A stretch of 64,000 nucleotides of DNA from JBEVJK01 sp963791325 (GTDB lineage: Bacteria; Pseudomonadota; Alphaproteobacteria; Rhizobiales; Rhizobiaceae): contig CAWBRU010000017.1 of NCBI GenBank assembly GCA_963791325.1, positions 62,001-126,000 on the forward strand, in the 5' to 3' direction. Positions 46,212 through 54,878 of this stretch are shown here, one piece after another. Position 1 is the stretch's first letter. Every line of letters begins with the position of its first letter. The notes beneath the pieces were generated by a model that ran no database searches, had not been told where the DNA came from, and worked only from the letters and a program-made list of their open reading frames with translations. Made by a program: the position numbers and the translations under genes.

Positions 46212-46671
46212 CGCGCGGCCTTGCGCTCTTCCCGCTTCAGTTTTTCCTCAATGGCTTCGCGGATAAACCGCGACCGGCGCTGTGCCCCGACCAGAGCGTC
46301 CACGCGGCGCACCAGATCGTCCAACAAGCGGATATTGACCGGATGAGTGTTGAGCGGCGGACGGCCGCTGAACGCCTTGGCTATCTCACTCGAACCGTCA
46401 TCGAAGACAGCGCGATCAATTGCATGGATCCCATCACTCATAGAGACATCGAACCACTCGCCAGCGATATGGCCATCGCGCAACAACCAGTGAGTCCGAC
46501 GCTCGATCCTGGCCCGCAATTCGTAAGGAACTTCTCTGAAATAAAGGATCAGCAAAGGCTGGCTGTTGTGCCTCTGAAGGGCCGCTAGGCGACCTTCCGG
46601 ATTGCAGGACATCCCCACCTTCTTAAGACCGTTCTCACTCTCGATCAGGTAGACAAAGCCTTACTAGCCAT
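46208..46671 (-). pseudogene. GIY-YIG nuclease-like domain fused to a ribbon-helix-helix domain, one frameshift
   Basis: Joined across a one-base deletion near 46,661, the gene reads MASKGFVYLIESENGLKKVGM, a GIY-YIG N terminus, then RRTHWLLRDGHIAGEWFDVS as in the T5orf172/GIY-YIG group. The C-terminal third (NTHPVNIRLLDDLVRRVDALVGAQRRSRFIREAI) is a CopG-like ribbon-helix-helix domain. Without the missing base the frame meets TAA at once. The start overlaps the stop of the upstream RHH gene. Its 3' end overlaps the convergent hypothetical gene by four bases. Confidence 0.65.
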
Positions 46672-46846
46672 CTGATCCCCGTTGCTGTTGCTCCTCTTGC
46701 TCAAGCAGCAACTCCACCGCCCGACGAATGAAGAGCGAGCGCTGATGCGCACCGACAAGGCTGTCAATGCGGAGGACAAGATCGGGGGTCAAATGAACAT
46801 TCACCGGTCGAACATTGAGCGGCGGTCGGCATATGAGCGCCTCCAT
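46664..46846 (-). CDS. Small ribbon-helix-helix protein
   Basis: The 60-residue protein has the pattern NVRPVNVHLTPDLVLRIDSLVGAHQRSLFIRRAVELLLEQEE of CopG/Arc DNA-binding proteins. It closely resembles the C-terminal domain of the GIY-YIG gene that follows, with RPPLN-x2-PVN and LVGA shared, so one probably arose from the other by duplication. It may regulate the pair. An in-frame TTG lies four codons upstream. Confidence 0.6.
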   Translation of the reverse strand: MEALICRPPLNVRPVNVHLTPDLVLRIDSLVGAHQRSLFIRRAVELLLEQEEQQQRGSDG

Positions 46847-46895
46847 GCGCTGCGGCAAGAGGCTGAGCGCTCAACTAAACAGAAAGGAACACGAA

Positions 46896-47027
46896 ATGAG
46901 CAGCAGCAAGATCTTCTCCGCGAGCATCGCCGCAGCCTTCACCCTCGTCATCGGCATCGGCGTGGCCGTCAATCACAATGAACGGGCGAACCGTGTCGCC
47001 GTGCCAACAGCGAACCTAGAACACTAA
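46896..47027 (+). CDS. Small exported or membrane protein
   Basis: A 43-residue frame begins MSSSKIFSASIAAAFTLVIGIGVAVNHN and ends in a short polar tail. The hydrophobic middle could be a signal or a single span. GAAAGGAA precedes the ATG by 6 bases. Function unknown. Confidence 0.5.
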   Translation: MSSSKIFSASIAAAFTLVIGIGVAVNHNERANRVAVPTANLEH

Positions 47028-47101
47028 CCGGCTGATCTGCCTCACCACCAACAATCGGCCCGATGCAGCGCGCTATTGCCACTGATCCGGGGAGGCACAC
47101 C

Positions 47102-47286
47102 ATGACTTCTCACTGTCGCTGAACTGAAAGCCTTGCCCATCGGCACGCCCGTTGCGTTGCCTGATGGCGCCGACGCCTATCCCGACTTCCTGATCGCCGA
47201 GCGCCTCACCAGCACGGGTTGCCGAGATTGCCGACGATTGCGTGTGGATCGCCATCGACGGCCATCGGCCGGAACTGGATGAATAG
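47102..47286 (+). pseudogene. Small hypothetical gene with two frameshifts
   Basis: Across three frames the segment reads LTVAELKALPIGTPVALPDGADAYPDFLIAERLT, then AEIADDCVWIAIDGHRPELDE and a TAG stop. An ATG starts a few codons before LTVAEL but in another frame. Two single-base indels (near 47,108 and 47,219) restore a protein of about 61 residues. I do not recognise a family. Confidence 0.5.
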
Positions 47287-47380
47287 GAAAATCGGGTTCA
47301 GGTGTGATTCTGGGAGGACCAATCGGGAAGCCACCTCATTGGGCGGCTTTGTCGGCGCACTGCTGCGGGCCTGGCATGCC

Positions 47381-47421
47381 GCTTGGACAGGCCGCCCATG
47401 GTCTTGAACCATGAGCTTCCT
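47381..47421 (+). repeat. 41-base diverged direct repeat, copy A (copy B at 48,899-48,939)
   Basis: The two copies align without gaps at 35 of 41 bases (GCTTGG, CAGGCCGCCCAT, GTC, GAA, TGAGCTTCCT conserved). On the minus strand one frame reads RKLMVQDHGRPVQA in copy A and RKLRFRDYGRPDQA in copy B, which suggests that both are remnants of related genes. Confidence 0.5.
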
Positions 47422-47437
47422 GTCCATTTGGCGCGCC

Positions 47438-48158
47438 CTACTGAAGCGCAGAGGATGAAGAACCTTCAACGGCATTCTCGCCGCTCCGGCGATGAATGAG
47501 CAGGCGCCCGTTGTCGGTTTGGCCGAAGAAGAGGTCAGCGTCGGCCAACTTCGGCTCCAGCGCTTTTACCGCTGCTGCCATCGCCAGCGGATCGGCCGGC
47601 CAGTCTTTCCTCGTCGCAAGAGTGCCGTCCTGAACCTTGGAGAGCGTGACGTACAACTCCTCGAGCGTGCCGGTCCAATCGGGACGGCCAGCCATCATCA
47701 ACCCGAGGGCATTCGCCACGGGCCCGCTGTACTCGAACACGCGATTGAACTACCGTCGGAAACTCGACCACAGGACCGCCGTTGCAGCACTCCAGCCATT
47801 CGATTTCGGATTTTATCCAATCCTTGAGTGCAAGCGGGGCCTCACCGAACGTGTTGGTAGAGCTGTCGGTCATCACAAAGCCCTCAGGGGTGAGAACTGC
47901 CCACCGGTTAGTCACTGGCATCCCGACAATGAGTGGCTCGACGTAGCCGCCGTCTTCGACCTGCCATCCAACGACTGGCTCCCGCAGGACACGCTCGCGG
48001 TCAAAGCTGCCATCCGACAGTGGCATCAGGTAGACGACAAAGAAGCCTGGCGGCGCCGGGATGATGGTCGGCTTGGCCGCTGGGACACCGGTAGCAAGCG
48101 GAACCTTGCCGACGATCTCCCGACGAGCAAGGGCACGCACCAGCCTCCTTGCCTTCAT
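47438..48158 (-). pseudogene. Hypothetical island gene with one frameshift
   Basis: The N-terminal part (MKARRLVRALARREIVG, PAPPGFFVVYLMPLSDG, EPVVGWQVEDGGYVEPLIVG, AVLTPEGFVMTDSS) and the C-terminal part (VFEYSGPVANALGLMMAGRPDW, LSKVQDGTLATRKDWPADPLAM) are in different frames that meet near 47,745. Joined, they give about 240 residues. The protein looks genuine (low-complexity free, balanced composition), but I know no family for it. Confidence 0.55.
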
Positions 48159-48291
48159 TCTCCCTCGCTGAGGCGGCGCCGTCAGGCACGGGTGAATTGG
48201 CGAGGTGTTCGAGATCCTGACCAATCAAGTTGTCGAGCTCGGCAAGTATACAAGCCAGACGCTGAACCAGATCATCGATTGCGACACTCAT
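48001..48291 (-). CDS. Short hypothetical gene overlapping the previous one
   Basis: A frame starts MSVAIDDLVQRLACILAELDNLIGQDLEHLANS with an excellent AAAGGAG ribosome-binding site. Its first 45 residues look real (a helical, coiled-coil-like segment). The rest overlaps the neighbouring gene in another frame and reads as noise (PCSSGDRRQGSACYRC), so a nearby indel may have hidden the true stop, which may overlap the next start. Confidence 0.4.
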   Translation of the reverse strand: MSVAIDDLVQRLACILAELDNLIGQDLEHLANSPVPDGAASARENEGKEAGACPCSSGDRRQGSACYRCPSGQADHHPGAARLLCRLPDATVGWQL

Positions 48292-49163
48292 CTTTAGCTC
48301 CTTTGTTCCATCAAGCATGACAAAAATCAAGTAAACGTCCATGCTTTAGACAGTATTTCTTTTCAGAATAACTGTAGCACGCGTGATGTTTGCCGCAAGC
48401 GATCTCAAGTAGTACTTTCTTTCTACCATCGCGATCTGTTCAACCTGAACAGGTGTTGCGACCAAATGGTCAGGCGGATCCGGCTCAGCCGAGCTTGACG
48501 ACGATGGCAGTCTCGAAATCGAGCTGTCATTCCACCTCGACGAAGTAGCCATGCTCAATGCTGTCCGGGAGACTCTTCAACAGACTGCTAGCGGCCCACG
48601 TGACGGTTTCGCGCAGCTTGGTACGTGCACAGGCGGCTTCGTTGCCGATGGACGCGGCTTCGAGTGGGCGGGTACCCCTACCCCGCCGCCATCCCCGGCA
48701 AGATGCCTTATGGAACTCCATCGTGGCGCATACAAACCCGCGCGAAGGACTTGCTGAAAATTCCGAATGGGCCTTGCCCACATTCACACGCCAGCCGATG
48801 TCAACGATGGCGCTTGGCCTTGGATTGTGTGAGCGGTGGCAGAGTGGCTGCGGGTCCCCTGTGAGTCAGATGAAGATTAGCACCGGGATCAGGAAGTGGC
48901 TTGGTCAGGCCGCCCATAGTCGCGAAACCTGAGCTTCCTTCTTGGGTCCCATGAACTCGTAAAACGGCACGGCCGACCTGGTCCGGTCTGCTTTCGAGCT
49001 GAAGGTGCTTCTTCTTCACGACCGCTGCCATGTCGCAGAAGGGCCAAGAAGAACGAACGTCAGGTCTCGACCATTACGGCTTGAGCATAGAAGCCACAGA
49101 TCGCTAAGCAGTTCCTTGTCTGCCCAGGGAGACCGTGTCAGCCTACGATCCTAGGAGCTATCT
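48292..49163. other. Island stretch with decayed frames, no confident gene
   Basis: Two short minus-strand frames, one ending LPDSIEHGYFVEVE (48,527-48,787) and one ending VERKYYLRSLAANITRATVILKRN (48,346-48,558), could be frameshifted pieces of genes. A third minus-strand stretch near 48,900-49,030 contains MGPKKEAQVS and RKLRFRDYGRP in different frames. None makes a complete protein. The base composition is lower in G+C than the flanks, as expected for imported DNA. Confidence 0.35.
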
Positions 49164-50147
49164 ATGTCGCGCATCGTTGTAATCGGTGGTAGCGGCCACG
49201 TCGGCAGCTATTTGGTTCCCGCACTTGCCCAGCGAGGGCACGAAGTTGTGAACGTAAGCCGTGGCGCTGCGAAGCCATATCGTCCCCATTTCGCCTGGAG
49301 CCTGGTTGAAAACGTCACGCTCGACCGAGGAGCGGAAGAGAAGGCGGGCCGGTTTGGGGCAATGATCGCCGAGCTTCGCCCCGATATTGTCGTGGACATG
49401 ATCTCGTTCGATCTGCGAAGCACGCAGCATCTGGTGGAGGCCCTGCGCGGCAAGATCGAGCAGTATCTCTTCTGCAGCTCGATTTGGGTGTACGGCCGCC
49501 TGTCCACGGTCCCTTCTGCAGAGGTGGATCCGCCGAACCCGATAGACGCTTACGGACGCGGCAAGGCGGAGAGCGAAGCGTGGCTCATGCAGCAATCGCG
49601 AGCGAACGGCTTTCCGGCGACGTGCTTTCGTCCCGGCCACATCGTTGGTGAGGGCTGGGTGCCGATCAACCCGATCGGCAATGCCAATCCCGACATCTTC
49701 TCGCTGATCGCTCGCGGCGATGAGCTGATCTTGCCAAACCTTGGACTGGAGACCGTCCATCATGTGCACGCCGATGATGTCGCGCAGTGGGTGATCTGCG
49801 CAATCGAGAACCGTGCCGCCTCCTTGGCCGAAGTGTTCAACTCGGTGTCCGAGCAGGCCGTCAACCTGCGGGGCTACGCCGAGACTGTCTACCGATGGTT
49901 CGGCAAGGAGCCGCGGATCTCGTACCAGCCCTTTGATCAATGGATTCGCAGTCTCGGAGATTGGGCCGAAAGCACGCGTGGCCACATCATCCGCAGCTCC
50001 TCGCACTCAATCGAAAAGAGCCGCCAGCGCCTTGGGTACAGGCCTCGTTACACGAGCCCCGAGGCCGTTTATCAATCGGTGATGGCACTAGTTGCATCGG
50101 GGAAGATCGCTGTTCTCGACAGCGACCGTGCGAGCGTGAGCGGCTAG
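49164..50147 (+). CDS. NAD-dependent epimerase/dehydratase (extended SDR)
   Basis: The 327-residue protein has the Rossmann motif IVVIGGSGHVGSYLVPAL, the SSIWVYG serine segment and AYGRGKAESEAWL with the catalytic Tyr-x3-Lys. It is of the extended SDR type acting on sugar nucleotides or related substrates; the variation GGSGHVG and the short C-terminal domain resemble isoflavone-reductase or UDP-glucose-epimerase-like proteins of unknown substrate. It stands alone before a decayed LysR gene. Confidence 0.85.
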   Translation: MSRIVVIGGSGHVGSYLVPALAQRGHEVVNVSRGAAKPYRPHFAWSLVENVTLDRGAEEKAGRFGAMIAELRPDIVVDMISFDLRSTQHLVEALRGKIEQYLFCSSIWVYGRLSTVPSAEVDPPNPIDAYGRGKAESEAWLMQQSRANGFPATCFRPGHIVGEGWVPINPIGNANPDIFSLIARGDELILPNLGLETVHHVHADDVAQWVICAIENRAASLAEVFNSVSEQAVNLRGYAETVYRWFGKEPRISYQPFDQWIRSLGDWAESTRGHIIRSSSHSIEKSRQRLGYRPRYTSPEAVYQSVMALVASGKIAVLDSDRASVSG

Positions 50148-50149
50148 AG

Positions 50150-50459
50150 TGCTGGGTGATCACCGGATCTGGACAACGTTCCGCGCCCAATTGGACGAAG
50201 TCTTCCTGAACGCGGGAATTACGCCGAACGTCATTTTCGAATCCGGGGGACAGTGGGGATCTTCGGCGCCGTCGGAACGGGCTTGCTTGCACGATATCGG
50301 CGAAAAGCTCCGCTGCATTTTTCTGCCACAGCACTCAGGTTGCTCGTCCGATTTCGGATATCGACATCAAGCTCTTTACCGACGCTGTTTGGCACCACGA
50401 CAATCAGAACCCATGTCTGACGGAATTCCTAGAGATCATGGAGCAAGGCGCTAAGATTT
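50150..50459 (+). pseudogene. Remnant of a LysR-type regulator, C-terminal part
   Basis: In joined frames the stretch reads TTFRAQLDEVFLNAGITPNVIFE, then VGIFGAVGTGLL, then RPISDIDIKLFTDAVW and LTEFLEIMEQG before a stop. The order matches the end of a LysR substrate-binding domain. The helix-turn-helix half is absent because the preceding epimerase gene ends two bases before it, and at least two frameshifts are needed. Some of these may be sequence errors, but the missing 5' half shows real decay. Confidence 0.5.
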
Positions 50460-50482
50460 GACGTAAGTGAGACTGAACGTAA

Positions 50483-50494
50483 GGTAGCGCTACC
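50483..50494. promoter_or_regulatory. Orphan LacI-type palindrome GGTAGCGCTACC
   Basis: This perfect 12-base palindrome is identical to the core of the operator at 33,280-33,295. It lies in a 340-base stretch between the LysR remnant and the 3' end of the second ketopantoate-reductase-like gene, with no promoter obviously next to it. It may be a remnant of a lost gene or a distant site for the same LacI protein. Nothing else is recognisable in 50,460-50,798. Confidence 0.45.
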
Positions 50495-50798
50495 GTGGAT
50501 AGCAGGTCGATCGGTGTCACCTGCTGGGCTTGGCAGCCGGATGCCGCTGATTCCTAACTTGTCCCATCCAATCGCCGACAATATCGCGTCCGGGAACCTC
50601 GGCGATCTCCAAGGCCACCGGTCTGTCGCGCCAGGCTGTTTTTTGGGCATCCGAGAATGGCAGTTAGAAGCCGAACGCACACTTCCGACATGGGCTCTGT
50701 GCCCCGACTAACGCATGCGCCGAGCGCTGGATCAGTACTGGGCCGTCGTAGGTGGCAGCCGCGGAACTCCCTCAACCTGTCATTGACGCTGTCCAGCA

Positions 50799-51728
50799 TC
50801 ACAAGAATCCCATTGAAGCTTCCCGGCCCTTCACCAGAGCGAGCACCGCTCTATTGAGCGGTAGCGCCAGGCCATGTTTATCGGCGAGCCGCACCGCCTG
50901 ACCGTTGATCGTATCGATCTCGGTGCGCCGGCCGGCCTCAACGTCCTGTAGCATAGACGCCTTGCCACCGGCCGTCCTGAAGAGGTCCCGGTTAAAGGCG
51001 ATGCGCTCGTCGGCATCGAGTTCGATTCCTTCGGCGCGCGCCGCCAGGCACGCTTCCCGCGTCAATTCATCTACGATGTTCAACACGACATCGTTGGTCG
51101 ACATCATGGTCGTGGCCAGGCCGGTCAGCGCGGCGGTCGGCAGCGAGCCGCAATTCAACACCCATTTGGCAAAGATCTCGGCTCGGATTGCGGCCTCGTT
51201 CATCAGTTTGACCTCGTAATTGGAGCCGCGCAACGCATTGCTGGCTGCGGTGGCTGCCGCGCTCCAGGCCGATCCGGCAGGGCCAAGGGTCGTGGCGCGA
51301 ACGCCGGTATGATGGGAGCGACCCGGTCCCATCATTGCGGCGCTGTGGAGAGAAACCCCTATGACCAAAGGACTCCCGGGAAAGGCGGTCCGCAGGACGT
51401 CTTCATTGCCGAGGCCGTTCTGCAACGTGAGGATAATTGTGGCAGGACCTACCATCGGACGCACGGCTTCCGCCGCGGCAGCAGTGGCAAAGCCCTTCAC
51501 CTGAAACAGGATGAGGTCCGCTGTGACCCCGGTGTTGGTCCGGTCTGTCGCTCGCAGCGGGTATACCCTCTCGTGCCCGTCCGGCCCAATAATGATCATA
51601 CCGACTTCGTTGATCGCGGACACTATGGCGGGGTTTGCTTCGACGATCGACACATCGTTGCCGCCGTCATGCAGCATCCCGGCATAAATGCCGCCCATCG
51701 CTCCGCCGCCCACAACAATTGCGCGCAT
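50799..51728 (-). CDS. Ketopantoate reductase-family oxidoreductase (PanE/ApbA-like), copy 2
   Basis: The 309-residue protein has the Rossmann start MRAIVVGGGAMGGIYAGML and the ApbA C-terminal block KWVLNCGSLPTAALTGLA with GGKASMLQDVEAGRRTEIDTINGQAV. It is a distant paralogue of the protein at 21,665 (shared GGKASMLQDV and QNG.GN segments). It follows the SDR gene by 20 bases on the same strand. A role on a 2- or 3-oxo sugar acid is likelier than in pantothenate synthesis. Confidence 0.85.
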   Translation of the reverse strand: MRAIVVGGGAMGGIYAGMLHDGGNDVSIVEANPAIVSAINEVGMIIIGPDGHERVYPLRATDRTNTGVTADLILFQVKGFATAAAAEAVRPMVGPATIILTLQNGLGNEDVLRTAFPGSPLVIGVSLHSAAMMGPGRSHHTGVRATTLGPAGSAWSAAATAASNALRGSNYEVKLMNEAAIRAEIFAKWVLNCGSLPTAALTGLATTMMSTNDVVLNIVDELTREACLAARAEGIELDADERIAFNRDLFRTAGGKASMLQDVEAGRRTEIDTINGQAVRLADKHGLALPLNRAVLALVKGREASMGFL

Positions 51729-51748
51729 ATCATTGCTCCATGCTTCGC

Positions 51749-52519
51749 TTAGATCGCCGTCTGGCCGCCGTCAGCGGTGAAGAAAGCTCCCGTCACATAG
51801 GCGGCCTCGTCTGAGGCCAACCACAGATAAAGGGGCGCCACATCCGTAACCCTTCCTGGGCGGCCGGCCGGTATGCTGCGCACCAGGTCGGCGACCATCG
51901 CCGGGTTTGCCATGATGCCTGCGTTGAGCGGCGTGTCGATGAACCCAGGGATCACGGCGTTGACGCGAATGCCGCTGCGCGCGTAGTCGACGGCCATGAC
52001 CCTGACCAGGCCGTGAGTCCCAGCCTTGCTGGCGCTGTAGGCGTGCTCTGCGGCGCAAGCGCCATACGAGCCGCAAGGCGAACCGGTGACGATTATTGAA
52101 CCGCCTCCGCCGGCGAGCAAGGCACGCACGGCGTGTTTGCACGTCAAGAACATGCCGGTGAGGTTGGTGTCGATGGTGCGTTGCCAGACCTCGAGCTCAA
52201 GCTCATGTACCTGCGCATCTCCGAAGCCGGCAAGCTCAATGCCCGCCACACCCACCCCAACATCAAGTCCACCCCACGCCCTAGTGATCGCGGCGACGCT
52301 GTGCTGAACCTGAACCTCGTCTGATACATCACATTCAAGCGACAGAGCTTCGCCCCCCGCTGCGGCAATCTGCGCCAAAGTGTCCGCCAGCCCGACACGA
52401 TTGTGATCGAGGAGTGCTACGCGCGCACCCTCCAGAGCATAGAGCAGCGCGACCGCTTGACCGATACCGCTCGCAGCCCCGGTGACCATTGTCCGTTTAC
52501 CCGCAAGACGACCTGGCAT
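51749..52519 (-). CDS. Short-chain dehydrogenase/reductase
   Basis: The 256-residue classical SDR has TGAASGIGQAVALLY (nucleotide site), an acidic LLDHNR after strand two suggesting NAD preference, GVAG in place of NAAG, TGSPCGSYG with the catalytic serine, and YSASKAG. It would oxidise a secondary alcohol, probably of a sugar acid given the neighbours. It is the first gene of a minus-strand pair divergent from the epimerase gene. Confidence 0.9.
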   Translation of the reverse strand: MPGRLAGKRTMVTGAASGIGQAVALLYALEGARVALLDHNRVGLADTLAQIAAAGGEALSLECDVSDEVQVQHSVAAITRAWGGLDVGVGVAGIELAGFGDAQVHELELEVWQRTIDTNLTGMFLTCKHAVRALLAGGGGSIIVTGSPCGSYGACAAEHAYSASKAGTHGLVRVMAVDYARSGIRVNAVIPGFIDTPLNAGIMANPAMVADLVRSIPAGRPGRVTDVAPLYLWLASDEAAYVTGAFFTADGGQTAI

Positions 52520-52590
52520 GTTCCCCGTGACAGAAGGCAGACAAGACTAACCCTTAAGCCGTCCCACGCCATCGTTCAATAGTATGTTAG

Positions 52591-52604
52591 GATTATAATA
52601 CAAG
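52591..52604 (+). promoter_or_regulatory. Shared 14-base motif in the divergent region, site A
   Basis: GATTATAATACAAG lies in the 144-base A+T-rich region between the divergent SDR and epimerase genes. It matches GATTATACTATAAG at 55,785-55,798 at 12 of 14 positions in the same orientation. It contains a perfect TATAAT, so it may be a -10 element, an operator of the nearby GntR protein, or both. Confidence 0.45.
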
Positions 52605-52663
52605 CTGGAAATCAGGCGCGAGGATCGCTAGAGTTGCTCGGTCGATCAGGGAGGACGCGCGCG

Positions 52664-53698
52664 GTGGATCGGGGAACGGTACTGGTCACCGGTGGCGCAG
52701 GTTTCGCCGGAGCCTATGTCACACGCGAGCTGTTGGATCGTGGCTATGGTGTCGTGGTCTACGACGTCGGGGAGTTCAGGGCCGAGTCTCGGTTCGTGGT
52801 CGGGGATGCCCTCCGTGGCGTCATCCTCGAACGGGGCTCGATTGATAACCTGCCGCGTGTCCTCGAAGTCGTAATCAAGCACAAGCCCTGCGCGATCGCT
52901 CATCTTGGAGCGATCATGGACATCGGCTACCTCGACCTCAATCCGATGGTAGCTCTTAAGGTGAATGTCGAGGGCACCCTCAATGTGTTTGAGGCAGCGC
53001 GCCTTCACGAGGTCGATCGCGTGGTGATGTTCTCGTCCATCGCGGCGATCGGTCGCAAGATGTACGAGCCCATCGACGCGGACCACCCGACGATCACCAG
53101 CCGGGCAGGTCCACTCGGCTCATATGGCGCCGCGAAGGTCGCCTCGGAAGCATTCGCATTCGCTTACAATCATTCGTTTGGGCTCGATACCCGCATCATT
53201 CGGCCGTCAGCTCTTTACGGCTTTGGCATGAGCTGGTTTGCGCCCAACTACATCAAACAGATCGTCGAGCCGGCTGTCCTCGGACAACCAGTTCGCCTGG
53301 CGGCCGGCGGGCAAGTGCCCCGTGACTATGTCCACATCCACGACCTCGCAACCCTCACGGCGGCCGTCATTGAAGGTCCGGACGATGCTGACCGGATCTT
53401 CTTCGCGGCGACCGGCGAGCCTTTGCGAACATGCGGGGACGTGGGTCGGATAGTCAGCGGTCTGGTCGAGAATGCCGATATTGAGATCGGTGAGGCGTGG
53501 ACTGAAGTCGACCGCTCCGAGCTACCCTTCCGAGGGCAGATTTCCATTATCAACGCGAAGCAGCAGCTGGGCTGGTCACCGCGCTATGCCCAGCTGGAGG
53601 CGGGTGTGGCCGCCTATGTGGAGCGGCTTCGTCAGTATCTTGGAGAAGGCGGCACGCTCACGCCCCGTCCCAAAGTCGACAATGCGCCGGGCGGCTGA
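52664..53698 (+). CDS. NAD-dependent epimerase/dehydratase (extended SDR)
   Basis: The 344-residue protein has VLVTGGAGFAGAYVTRELL (NAD site), AHLGAIMD, FSSIAAIG with the catalytic serine, YGAAKVASEAF with Tyr and Lys, and RPSALYGFGM. It resembles UDP-sugar epimerases or D-erythronate/denE-type dehydrogenases, so it may act on a free sugar acid. A GTG start follows GGGAGGACG; an in-frame TTG ten codons upstream is the alternative. It overlaps the start of the MFS gene. Confidence 0.85.
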   Translation: MDRGTVLVTGGAGFAGAYVTRELLDRGYGVVVYDVGEFRAESRFVVGDALRGVILERGSIDNLPRVLEVVIKHKPCAIAHLGAIMDIGYLDLNPMVALKVNVEGTLNVFEAARLHEVDRVVMFSSIAAIGRKMYEPIDADHPTITSRAGPLGSYGAAKVASEAFAFAYNHSFGLDTRIIRPSALYGFGMSWFAPNYIKQIVEPAVLGQPVRLAAGGQVPRDYVHIHDLATLTAAVIEGPDDADRIFFAATGEPLRTCGDVGRIVSGLVENADIEIGEAWTEVDRSELPFRGQISIINAKQQLGWSPRYAQLEAGVAAYVERLRQYLGEGGTLTPRPKVDNAPGG

Positions 53699-54878
53699 GG
53701 AGGCCACGGGCGACACCGTCAGACATTGGCGGATCATTACAGCGGTGCTGGCCGGCGGGTTATGTCTGCGCCCGCCCATCGTCGCAGTTGCGACGCTCCT
53801 GCCCGACATCCGGACCGACCTCGGCCTGACTTATGCAAATGGCGGGCTGATGACGGCTATACCGATCATCTGCATGGGCCTTTTTGCGCTTCCTGCAATG
53901 CGTCTCTATTCGCTGCTCGGAGCCGGGCGCGCGCTTTTCCTTTCCCTTGCGCTCACAGTGCTGGGCGGAACCTTGCGAGCACTGACTTGGGACATTCCGC
54001 TAATGTACGCGCTTACCATGGCAGCGGGTGTAGGAGCCGGGCTTGCAGGAGCGATGTTTCCCGCGATCGTACGCCGATTGCCGGCCGGAGTGAGAGCCCG
54101 GGCGACAGGATTTTATTCTCTGGGCGTGAATGGGGGTGCGGGCTTCACCGCAGCGTTTGCAGTGCCCTTCGCTCGGGCGGCGGGCGGTTGGCGCGGCGCC
54201 TTCCTGGCGCTCGGTTTCGCAGGCATATGGTCAATGGCAGCATGGTTGATCTTCACCCGCCGCGAACTGGCGCCACCCGGACATGCGGCGGCAGGTCGGT
54301 TTGCCGCGTGGAGATTCCCGCTGGCCTTGCAGCTCGGCCTGGTCTTTGGCCTCCAGGCGGTATGCTTCTTCGGTCTCAATGCGTGGCTGGCCACCGCCTA
54401 TGTGGAGTGGGCGTGGCCCGCAAACCGGGCAGGCTGGCTGGTTGCAACGCTCAATCTTGCCACGTTGCCATCGTCGCTTTTGGTAGGATTGCTGGGCAAC
54501 CGGGTCGCACCAGCCCTCCTTCTCTCCTTTGCCGCCGGGGCGCTTTTCTTCGCATTGTGCGGCACAGCGGCGGTTCCAGAGCTAGGGTGGCTATGGACGA
54601 GCGTGGCAGGCTTTGCCTGCGGCGCCCTTTTCCCGCTCATCCTCATCATGGGAGTGAACGCCGCACGCACGCCCAACGAGGCCGCGGCAATATCTGGCGT
54701 CATCCTCTCTATCGGCTATTTGGTGGCAGGCACTGCGCCCGTGCTGTTGGGAGCCGTGCGCGACCTTGCTCGAGGCTTTGCTTGGGCTTTCGCCTGTCTG
54801 GCAGCGGTGTCCCTGGTTCTGCTTGCTTGCTGCGTCGCGCTCAAGCGTGGCGCCGCGGAAAGACAGCCTTCAGATTGA
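53682..54878 (+). CDS. MFS transporter of the CynX/NimT type
   Basis: The 398-residue protein has twelve likely membrane segments and the CynX/NimT-like start RPPIVAVATLLPDIRTDLGLTYANGGLMTAIPIICMGLFALPA. It should carry a small organic anion across the inner membrane, perhaps the acid sugar handled by the adjoining SDR and epimerase. The ATG overlaps the epimerase stop. It is convergent with the gntR gene and overlaps its 3' end by 9 bases. Confidence 0.88.
   Translation: MRRAAEEATGDTVRHWRIITAVLAGGLCLRPPIVAVATLLPDIRTDLGLTYANGGLMTAIPIICMGLFALPAMRLYSLLGAGRALFLSLALTVLGGTLRALTWDIPLMYALTMAAGVGAGLAGAMFPAIVRRLPAGVRARATGFYSLGVNGGAGFTAAFAVPFARAAGGWRGAFLALGFAGIWSMAAWLIFTRRELAPPGHAAAGRFAAWRFPLALQLGLVFGLQAVCFFGLNAWLATAYVEWAWPANRAGWLVATLNLATLPSSLLVGLLGNRVAPALLLSFAAGALFFALCGTAAVPELGWLWTSVAGFACGALFPLILIMGVNAARTPNEAAAISGVILSIGYLVAGTAPVLLGAVRDLARGFAWAFACLAAVSLVLLACCVALKRGAAERQPSD

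Noticed and set aside
50460..50798. A possible minus-strand gene containing RPVALEIAEVPGRD
   Set aside because: The stretch reads well for about 30 residues in one frame but has no start, no continuing homology and no recognised family.
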